From contig JAUXRW010000139.1 in NCBI GenBank assembly GCA_030681555.1, forward strand, positions 1 to 49,294: a stretch of DNA of 49,294 nucleotides, given 5' to 3'. Positions 1-6,825 of this stretch are shown here, piece after piece. The translations under genes were made by a program, and so were the position numbers. Origin of the DNA: Acidimicrobiales bacterium (GTDB lineage Bacteria > Actinomycetota > Acidimicrobiia > Acidimicrobiales > VFJN01). Below the pieces are notes generated by a model. It saw nothing but the letters and a program-made list of their open reading frames with translations. It was not told where the DNA came from and did no database searches. Position 1 is the stretch's first letter. The number at the start of each line of letters is the position of its first letter.

Positions 1-387
1 CGGCGCGTCGAGGTGGAACCGCTCGCGCATCCGGACGGCCCGGATGCGCAGCTCCGGCGGCAGCGCCGCATCGACCTTCAGCTGAGCGGCCGCCAGCACC
101 GTGCCGAGGCCGAGCTCGGACGCCGCGCCCGGCAGCCCCGACAGGGCGAGTGCCTCCGCTTCGGCGGCCGTCAGCCCCGTGAGGCGCGTGCGGTAGCCGT
201 CGACCAGCCGGACCCCGCCGCCGGGGCCGGGCTCCGCATAGATCGGCACGCCGGCGCCGCTCAAGGCCTCGATGTCGCGGTAGATCGTGCGCACCGACAC
301 CTCGAGCTCGCCGGCCAGCCGGGCCGCCGTCATCTTCCCCGTGGTCTGGAGGAGGAGCAGGAGCTGCACCAGACGACTCGCTCGCAT
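1..387 (-). CDS. HTH/WYL-domain (YafY-like) transcriptional regulator, partial (runs off window start)
   Basis: Reverse translation from CAT at 385-387: [80 protein letters not shown], typical HTH_11 followed by start of WYL region; no stop before window edge. Confidence 0.9.
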   Translation of the reverse strand, partial: MRASRLVQLLLLLQTTGKMTAARLAGELEVSVRTIYRDIEALSGAGVPIYAEPGPGGGVRLVDGYRTRLTGLTAAEAEALALSGLPGAASELGLGTVLAAAQLKVDAALPPELRIRAVRMRERFHLDAP

Positions 388-409
388 GACCTCACGCTAC
401 GCCGTGACA

Positions 410-426
410 CTGACATAGACTGTCAG
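410..426. promoter_or_regulatory. Perfect palindromic operator CTGACA-TAGAC-TGTCAG between divergent regulator and PPOX gene
   Basis: Inverted repeat with 6-bp perfect arms, lying over the predicted -35 regions of both divergent promoters. Confidence 0.75.
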
Positions 427-449
427 GGAAGGGTCCGTACGGTCGACGC

Positions 450-968
450 ATGCCGACCTTCTCCGACCTCGCCTCCGCTGCTCCCAAGATCGCCGAGCGC
501 ATCCAGGCCCGCATCGACGCCACAGGGCTCTGCTTCCTCGGCACCACACGGTCCGACGGCTGGCCCCGGGTCAGCGGTCTCGAGCTGTTCGTCCACGACG
601 GGCGCGTCTACGCCGGGAGCATGCCGAACGCCGTGAAGATGCAGGACCTGCGCCGCGACCCGCGCTGCTGCATCATCACGCCCCTCGCCGACAAGGACGA
701 CATGCGCGGCGAAGGGAAGCTCTTCTGCCGGGCGCGCGAGGTCACGGAGGAGGCGGAGTGGGAGCTCATCCGGGCGTCCTTCCTGGCGCTCCGCGGGTTC
801 GACATGGGCGAGATCGGGGGCAGCCACCTCTTCGAGCTGGAGGTGGACGGGGCCGCCTGGCAGCGGGTGGAGAACGGCGACCAGTTCCGCACGAGCTCCT
901 GGTCGGCTGCTGGCGGGGTTCGGGAACGGGCGCGCGTCGGTGCGCTGGGGGAGTCGGTCGACGTGTAG
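450..968 (+). CDS. Pyridoxamine 5'-phosphate oxidase (PPOX) family protein
   Basis: GLCFLGTTRSDGWPRVSGLELFVHDGRVYAGSMPNAVKMQDLRRDPRCCI split-barrel flavin-binding fold signature; divergent from the WYL regulator. Confidence 0.85.
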   Translation: MPTFSDLASAAPKIAERIQARIDATGLCFLGTTRSDGWPRVSGLELFVHDGRVYAGSMPNAVKMQDLRRDPRCCIITPLADKDDMRGEGKLFCRAREVTEEAEWELIRASFLALRGFDMGEIGGSHLFELEVDGAAWQRVENGDQFRTSSWSAAGGVRERARVGALGESVDV

Positions 969-983
969 CGGTACGGTCCCGGG

Positions 984-1523
984 ATGCGGGTCATCGCCGG
1001 GACCGCTCGCGGCCGTCGGCTCGTGGCCCCGCCCGGGCCCACCACCCGGCCGACCACCGACCGGGTTCGGGAGGCCACGTTCAACGCGCTGGGCAGCCTG
1101 GGAGCGGTGACCGACGGAACCGTCCTCGACCTGTTCGCGGGGAGCGGTGCGATGGGGATCGAGGCGCTGTCGCGGGGCGCCGCCCACGCGACCTTCGTGG
1201 ACCCCGACCGGGCCGCTCGCGCCGCGGTCGAGGCCAACCTGGCGGCATGCGGGATGGCCGGGTCGGCCACGGTCGTCGGCGACACCGCCGACCGCTTCCT
1301 CGTCGAGGCCCACCGGCAGGAGCTCGTCTTCGACCTTGCGTTTCTCGACCCGCCCTACGGCTTCGACGGCTGGTCGGGCCTCCTGCCCGCCCTCCCCGCC
1401 GCCATCGTCGTGGTCGAATCGGGACGGCCCCTCGACGTCCCCGAGGGCTGGGAGGAGCGCCGCGCCAAGCGCTACGGCCGCACGCACGTCGCGATCCTCG
1501 AGCGTTCCGACGCGATCGGCTGA
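984..1523 (+). CDS. rsmD: 16S rRNA (guanine966-N2)-methyltransferase RsmD
   Basis: MRVIAGTARGRRL N-terminus, DLFAGSGAMGIEALSRGA, FLDPPYG motif; followed by coaD. Confidence 0.95.
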   Translation: MRVIAGTARGRRLVAPPGPTTRPTTDRVREATFNALGSLGAVTDGTVLDLFAGSGAMGIEALSRGAAHATFVDPDRAARAAVEANLAACGMAGSATVVGDTADRFLVEAHRQELVFDLAFLDPPYGFDGWSGLLPALPAAIVVVESGRPLDVPEGWEERRAKRYGRTHVAILERSDAIG

Positions 1524-1569
1524 CCGGGGCGAATGTGAGGCCTCGCGTGGCCAGCGGTAGCGTGACGCC

Positions 1570-2049
1570 GTGACCAGGGTCCTCTACCCGGGGTCGTTCG
1601 ATCCCCTGCACAAGGGCCACCTCGAGATCATCGAGGTGGCGGCGCGCCTCTTCGACGACGTCGTCGTGGCGGCCGTCCGCAACCCCCAGAAGGGGCAGGC
1701 CCTGTTCGATCTGGACGAGCGACAGGACACCATCCGCGAGTCGGTGGCCCACCTGGCCAACGTGTCGGTCACGCAGTTCTCCAGCCTCGTCGTCGACCTG
1801 GCCAAGGAGCTCGACGCCAACTTCATCGTGAAGGGGCTCCGCGTCGTGTCCGACTTCGAGTCCGAGCTGATGATGGCGCAGATGAACCATGCTGTGTCCG
1901 GCGTCGACACGCTGTTCATCCCCTGCGGGTCCTCGCACGCGTTCCTGGCGTCCAAGCTGATCCGTGAGATAGCCCGGTTCGGTGGGGACGTGTCCTCCAT
2001 GGTCCCGGAGCCGGTGTCGCGCCGTCTGATCGAGAGGTATGGGAGCTGA
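1570..2049 (+). CDS. coaD: Phosphopantetheine adenylyltransferase
   Basis: MTRVLYPGSFDPLHKGHLEII; YPGSFDPxxxGH nucleotidyltransferase motif. Confidence 0.97.
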   Translation: MTRVLYPGSFDPLHKGHLEIIEVAARLFDDVVVAAVRNPQKGQALFDLDERQDTIRESVAHLANVSVTQFSSLVVDLAKELDANFIVKGLRVVSDFESELMMAQMNHAVSGVDTLFIPCGSSHAFLASKLIREIARFGGDVSSMVPEPVSRRLIERYGS

Positions 2050-2050
2050 C

Positions 2051-2671
2051 ATGGTCGACCACGACGATCGCCAGTACGACGAGTACCCCGGGCACGAGGA
2101 GCCGCCGGCCACCCTCGACCGCCCCCGGATGCCGGGGTCCGACGTCGAGCACATGCTCCGCCGCCTGCACGACCTCGTGTCGTCGGCCCGGCCCATGCCG
2201 CTGTCCACCTCGGTGATGATCAACCGCGACGAGGTGCTCGACCTCCTCGACGAAGCGGTCGACCGCCTCCCCGAGGAGCTCCGGGCCGCCCGCTGGCTGC
2301 TCAAGGAGCGCGACGAGTACCTCGCCAAGGTGCGGCGCGAGGGCGACGAGATCCTCGACCAGGCCCGCGCGCGGGCCGAGCGCATGGTCCAGCGCACCGA
2401 GGTCGTGAAGGCCAGCGAGGCGCGCGCCCGCAAGATCGTCGACCTCGCCGACACCGAAGCCCGCCGCCTGAAGAACGAGTGCGAGGACTTCTGCGACCAG
2501 CGCCTCGCCAGCTTCGAGATCGTCCTCGAGCGCACGCTCAAGATGGTCGGCGCCGGCCGGGCCAAGCTGCAGGGAGCGCTCGGCACGGGCGAGGTGCCCG
2601 TGATCGGCGGCGACGCGCCCGCCGAGCACGACCCCGATTCCCCGGCGGTGTACGACCAGGACCTCGGGTAG
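2051..2671 (+). CDS. Coiled-coil protein (DivIVA/ATP-synthase-subunit-b-like), conserved downstream of coaD in actinobacteria
   Basis: Heptad-rich DEILDQARARAERMVQRTEVVKASEARARKIVDLADTEARRLKNECEDF; start could also be 2039. Confidence 0.7.
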   Translation: MVDHDDRQYDEYPGHEEPPATLDRPRMPGSDVEHMLRRLHDLVSSARPMPLSTSVMINRDEVLDLLDEAVDRLPEELRAARWLLKERDEYLAKVRREGDEILDQARARAERMVQRTEVVKASEARARKIVDLADTEARRLKNECEDFCDQRLASFEIVLERTLKMVGAGRAKLQGALGTGEVPVIGGDAPAEHDPDSPAVYDQDLG

Positions 2672-2678
2672 CCCGGCC

Positions 2679-3212
2679 GTGCCTCGCTCACCCCTCCTCA
2701 TCGGGGTGACCGAGCTGCGGCGCCGACCCGGCACCCAGCGCGAGGTCACCATCGATGCCGAGGTGCCCGGCCTCTCCATCACCACGGCACGGGTGCCCGC
2801 CGGCGAGCCCGTGCAGCTCGACCTCGTCCTCGAGGCCATCGACGGCGCCATCACCGCCACCGGGCGCGTCACCGCACCCTGGTCGGCCGAGTGCCGGCGG
2901 TGCCTCGACGACGTGCGCGGCGTCGCCTCCGTCGACATCCGCGAGGTGTTCGAGACCCACCCCGTCGCCGGCGAGACGTACCCCATCGACGGCGACGACA
3001 TCGACCTCGAACCTGTCGTCCGCGACACCGTCCTCCTCCACCTCCCCCTCGCCCCGCTCTGCCGCCCCGACTGCCTGGGCCCCGCCCCCGACGAGTTCCC
3101 GGCTGTCGTCGAAGGTGCCGCCACGGACCCCGACGAGCCGCCGGACGCCGACGGCCCACCCCGCGACCCCCGCTGGGCCGCCCTCGACGAGCTGCGCCTC
3201 GACCCCGACTGA
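2679..3212 (+). CDS. YceD/DUF177 family protein
   Basis: CRRCLDDVRG...DLEPVVRDTVLLHLPLAPLCRPDCLG motif, directly upstream of rpmF. Confidence 0.9.
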   Translation: MPRSPLLIGVTELRRRPGTQREVTIDAEVPGLSITTARVPAGEPVQLDLVLEAIDGAITATGRVTAPWSAECRRCLDDVRGVASVDIREVFETHPVAGETYPIDGDDIDLEPVVRDTVLLHLPLAPLCRPDCLGPAPDEFPAVVEGAATDPDEPPDADGPPRDPRWAALDELRLDPD

Positions 3213-3318
3213 CAGCCGCCGTGGTTCGACGGCGTCGCGGAGCTCCCGCTACCATCTCCCGGCTGCGCCGACGTCCGTCCGGCGCACTCCGCACGCCCTC
3301 CCGAGGACCACATCCGCC

Positions 3319-3498
3319 ATGGCCGTCCCGAAGAAGAAGACCTCCAAGGCCAAGAGCCGCAGTCGCCGGGCCAGCGCCTGGACGCTGGAGCGGCCCTCGC
3401 GGAGCCTCTGCTCCCGCTGCGGTGCCACCAAGGTGCCCCACGTGGTCTGCGGCAACTGCGGCTGGTACGCCGGCCGCCAGGCCATCGACGTCGACTGA
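3319..3498 (+). CDS. rpmF: 50S ribosomal protein L32 (Zn-ribbon type)
   Basis: MAVPKKKTSKAKSRSRRASAWTLERPSRSLCSRCGATKVPHVVCGNCGWYAGRQAIDVD. Confidence 0.97.
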   Translation: MAVPKKKTSKAKSRSRRASAWTLERPSRSLCSRCGATKVPHVVCGNCGWYAGRQAIDVD

Positions 3499-3534
3499 GC
3501 TGCTTGCTCGCTCCGGGCGTCGCTGCGCTCCTGC
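3496..3534. repeat. 39-bp intergenic repeat copy 1 (overlaps rpmF stop codon)
   Basis: tgagctgcttgctcgctccgggcgtcgctgcgctcctgc, identical to 3586-3624. Confidence 0.85.
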
Positions 3535-3585
3535 CTCCGCTCGTGCCGGCTGCCGGGCGGCGGAGCCACCCGGCCCGGCCTCGGT

Positions 3586-3624
3586 TGAGCTGCTTGCTCG
3601 CTCCGGGCGTCGCTGCGCTCCTGC
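3586..3624. repeat. 39-bp intergenic repeat copy 2
   Basis: Identical to 3496-3534, offset 90 bp. Confidence 0.85.
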
Positions 3625-3667
3625 TGGACGCCGAGACAACCGAGCGTCCCCTGGCTAGGGGCGTTTG

Positions 3668-4666
3668 ATGGGCATGTTGCCGGTGGCGGTGGATGGGATG
3701 GGCGGGGACAGGGCGCCCTCGGAGATCGTCGATGGCGCGCGGCGGGCCGTCGCCGAGCTCGGGGTCCCCGTGGTGCTCGTGGGACAGCCGGAGGTGCTCG
3801 AGCCGCTGGCCGGCGACCTCCCGATCATCCCGGCGTCCGAGGTCATCGCCATGGACGCCGACCCCGGGTCGAGCGTCCGCCGCATGAAGGACTCCTCCCT
3901 TGTGCGCGCCGCCGAGGCGGTCCGCGACGGCAAGGCCTCGGCCATGATCTCGGCCGGCAACACCGGCGCCACCATGGCGTCGGCCCTGCTCCGCATGGGC
4001 CGGATCAAGGGCGTCTCCCGACCGGCCATCGCCACGCCGATCCCCGTCCCGGGCCACCGGCCCACCGTCCTCCTCGACGCCGGCGCCAACGCCGAGTGCA
4101 GCGCCGAGCTGCTCGTCCAGTTCGCCCAGATGGGCACCGTCTTCGCTCGCGAGCGTTACGGCGTCGCCGAGCCCCGGGTCGGCCTCCTGTCGATCGGGGA
4201 GGAGCCCACCAAGGGCACGTCGCTCGTCAAGGAGACGCACCAGCTGCTCTCGGCGTCGAGCACCCTCGTGGCTGCCGGCGGACGGTTCGTCGGGAACGTC
4301 GAAGGCCGCGACGTCATGACGCCCGACGTCGACGTCGTCGTCACCGACGGGTTCACCGGCAACATCGTGCTCAAGACGCTCGAAGGCGGCATGCGGGCCC
4401 TGGTCGGCGCCATCCTCGAGGCCTTCGCCGCCAGCGCCGAGGCGAAGGCGGCCAGCGACGTGCTCCTCCCGGGCCTGCTGCCGCTCTACGCCACCCTCGA
4501 CCCCGACAACACCGGCGGGGCGATGCTCCTCGGCGTCGACGGGCTGTGCCTCATCTCCCACGGCTCCTCGTCCGCCACGGCCGTCGTCAACGCCGTGCGG
4601 GTGGCCCGGGAGCTGCACGACTCAGGCATCGTCGAGCACCTCCGCCTGGCCGTCGCCCCTACCTGA
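3668..4666 (+). CDS. plsX: Phosphate acyltransferase PlsX
   Basis: MLPVAVDGMGGDRAPSEIVDGA, ISAGNTGATMASAL, DGFTGNIVLKTLEG. Confidence 0.96.
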   Translation: MGMLPVAVDGMGGDRAPSEIVDGARRAVAELGVPVVLVGQPEVLEPLAGDLPIIPASEVIAMDADPGSSVRRMKDSSLVRAAEAVRDGKASAMISAGNTGATMASALLRMGRIKGVSRPAIATPIPVPGHRPTVLLDAGANAECSAELLVQFAQMGTVFARERYGVAEPRVGLLSIGEEPTKGTSLVKETHQLLSASSTLVAAGGRFVGNVEGRDVMTPDVDVVVTDGFTGNIVLKTLEGGMRALVGAILEAFAASAEAKAASDVLLPGLLPLYATLDPDNTGGAMLLGVDGLCLISHGSSSATAVVNAVRVARELHDSGIVEHLRLAVAPT

Positions 4667-4783
4667 GGCCGCGCCAGCCCCGGGAACCCGGGCCTCTGGC
4701 CCGCTCGTCGGGCACAAGCGCACAAAGTCGGCGGACCGATATGCTCGGCCCGCCAAACGCCCCCGCGAGCAGGAGCAGCACCC

Positions 4784-5071
4784 GTGCCCGCAGAAACCCA
4801 CGTCGAACGAGGACCCATGGATCGCCAGCAGGTCTTCGAGCTGATCCGCGACCGGCTCGCGGACATCCTCGAGGTCGAACCGTCCACCATCACCGAGGGC
4901 GCCAGCTTCAACGACGACCTCGAGGCCGACTCGCTCGCGCTGATCGAGCTCGTCGAGGCGCTCGAGGAGGAGCTCAGCGAGCGCTCCGTCGGCTTTCGCA
5001 TCGACGACGAGGACCTCGAGGACCTGAAGACGGTGCGGGACGCCGTCGACTACGTCGTCGGCCGGCTGTAA
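4784..5071 (+). CDS. acpP: Acyl carrier protein
   Basis: DDLEADSLALIELVEALEEEL phosphopantetheine serine motif; plsX-acpP-rnc order. Confidence 0.93.
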   Translation: MPAETHVERGPMDRQQVFELIRDRLADILEVEPSTITEGASFNDDLEADSLALIELVEALEEELSERSVGFRIDDEDLEDLKTVRDAVDYVVGRL

Positions 5072-5077
5072 GGCGGC

Positions 5078-5809
5078 ACGATCGCTCTCCCGGTACCCGG
5101 TCTGGCAGACCTGGTCGAGCGCCTCGGCCTCGACCTCGCTCCCGACCTCCTGGCGCCGGCCCTCGTGCACCGCTCCTGGTGCGCGGAGAACCCCGGGCAC
5201 CCCTCGAACGAGCGGCTCGAGTTCCTCGGCGATGCGGTGCTCGGCGCCGTCGTCACCGACCACGTGTACCGGACCCATGCCGACCTCGACGAGGGCGACC
5301 TCACCGAGATCCGCAAGACGGTCGTGAACTCCGTGGCGCTGGCCGGCGTCGCCGTCGAGCTCGATCTCGGCCCGCACCTGCTCCTCGGCAAGGGCGAGCT
5401 CCTCTCGGGCGGACGCGAGAAGCCCTCGATCCTCGCCGACGCGGTGGAGGCCCTCATCGGAACGGTCTACCTGAACGAGGGTCTCGAAGGCGCGCAGGAC
5501 CTCGTGCTGCGCATCCTCGGTCCTCGGCTCGCCACCGCGCAGGCCGACGGTGCCGATCACAAGAGCCGCCTGCAGGAGCTGGCTGCCCGCCGCTTCGGCG
5601 CCCCGCCGCGCTACGCAGTGGAAGCCACCGGACCCGACCACGCGCGCACCTTCTACGTCACCGTCACCATCGCCGAGACGGAGTTCGGCCACGGCGAGGG
5701 CCGATCGAAGAAGCAGGCGGAGCAGGCGGCTGCTCGTGCCGCCGTCGACGCCCTGGCGGGCGGCACCGCGACCCACCCCGGACCACTGAGGGAGAGCAAC
5801 CATGGCTGA
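5078..5809 (+). CDS. rnc: Ribonuclease III (start codon apparently ACG at 5078; first canonical in-frame start is GTG 5165, inside the conserved domain)
   Basis: HRSWCAENPGHPSNERLEFLGDAVLGAVVTDHVY signature, DAVEALIGTVYLNEG, C-terminal dsRBD. Confidence 0.9.
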   Translation, partial: TIALPVPGLADLVERLGLDLAPDLLAPALVHRSWCAENPGHPSNERLEFLGDAVLGAVVTDHVYRTHADLDEGDLTEIRKTVVNSVALAGVAVELDLGPHLLLGKGELLSGGREKPSILADAVEALIGTVYLNEGLEGAQDLVLRILGPRLATAQADGADHKSRLQELAARRFGAPPRYAVEATGPDHARTFYVTVTIAETEFGHGEGRSKKQAEQAAARAAVDALAGGTATHPGPLRESNHG

Positions 5810-6638
5810 GCTACCCGAGCTCGAGACCCTCCGGCGCGAGCTGGAGAAGGAGGCCGTGGGCAAGCGCTTCAAGGCGCCGGAGGTCACGGGCACGAAGGTC
5901 GTCCGCCACAACGGCTCCAAGAAGGTGTTCCAGAGCCGCCTCGAGGGCGCCAAGGTGAAGTCGGTCGACCGCAAGGGCCGCCACCTCGTCACCAACCTCG
6001 ACAACGGCGAGCTCCTCGTCATCGAACTCGGCGCGGCCGGCCGCCTCGAGAAGGTGGCGCCGAAGTCGACGCCTCCGAAGGGGACCGCCGTCGTCTTCAG
6101 CTTCACCCAGGGAGGCCAGATCCGACTCGTCGACGCCACCGGCGGCGCCGAGGCCTTCGTCGTGGCCCACGACGCCCTCACCGCCGAGGTCCCGGTCATC
6201 GCCGCCGGAGGGCTCGACCCCGTCGCCGACGCCGTGTCGTGGACCTCCTTCGCCCGGGTGCTGCTGGCCCGGTCGGCCAAGCTCAAGACCGTCCTCATGG
6301 ACCCTGAGGTCGTCGCCGGGATCGGCCCGATCTACAGCGACGAGATCCTCTGGGAGGCGGGTTTGCGCCACGACCGCACCTCGGACTCGCTGTCCTCGCA
6401 GGAGATCCGCCGCCTCTTCCGCGCCCTCGTCGAGACGCTCCACGAGGCCGTGAAGCACCGCGGCACCACGGTCGACGACCACCCGTTCGTCGATCTCTAC
6501 GGCAAGCCCGGCGGCTACCAGGACGAGCTCAAGGTCTACGCCCGCGAGGGCGAACCCTGCCGTCGCTGCCGGGCGCCGATCGTCAAGGTCCGCTTCTCCA
6601 ACAAGCCGCTGTACTTCTGCGAGGCCTGCCAGGTGTGA
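5802..6638 (+). CDS. Fpg/Nei (MutM-like) family protein with substituted catalytic N-terminus
   Basis: MAELPELETLRRELEKEAVGK (canonical MPELPEVE), H2TH-like region GIGPIYSDEILWEAGL, Cys4 Zn finger CRRC...CEAC. Confidence 0.9.
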   Translation: MAELPELETLRRELEKEAVGKRFKAPEVTGTKVVRHNGSKKVFQSRLEGAKVKSVDRKGRHLVTNLDNGELLVIELGAAGRLEKVAPKSTPPKGTAVVFSFTQGGQIRLVDATGGAEAFVVAHDALTAEVPVIAAGGLDPVADAVSWTSFARVLLARSAKLKTVLMDPEVVAGIGPIYSDEILWEAGLRHDRTSDSLSSQEIRRLFRALVETLHEAVKHRGTTVDDHPFVDLYGKPGGYQDELKVYAREGEPCRRCRAPIVKVRFSNKPLYFCEACQV

Positions 6639-6656
6639 GCCGTGGCTGTCTGGCTG

Positions 6657-6686
6657 CTCCGGGCGTCGCTGCGCTCCTGCCTCCGC
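6657..6686. repeat. Third copy of intergenic repeat core
   Basis: ctccgggcgtcgctgcgctcctgcctccgc identical to 3511-3540; a degenerate copy ggcgtcgctgcgctccc follows at 6761-6777. Confidence 0.8.
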
Positions 6687-6825
6687 AGCTGCGGCTCGGG
6701 GCGGCGAAGCCACCCTGTCGCCGCCTCCGTGCCTGTGCCGGCCCGCAACTGGCGCGCCGAGGCGTCGCTGCGCTCCCGCGGCAGGTGCCTCGACGGCCGG
6801 GGAGCGGCCACTACTGTCGCCGGGA

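Noticed and set aside
1916-4618. 900-aa minus-strand ORF
   Set aside because: Antisense to coaD-plsX; low-complexity composition and no recognisable domain; typical spurious ORF in very GC-rich DNA
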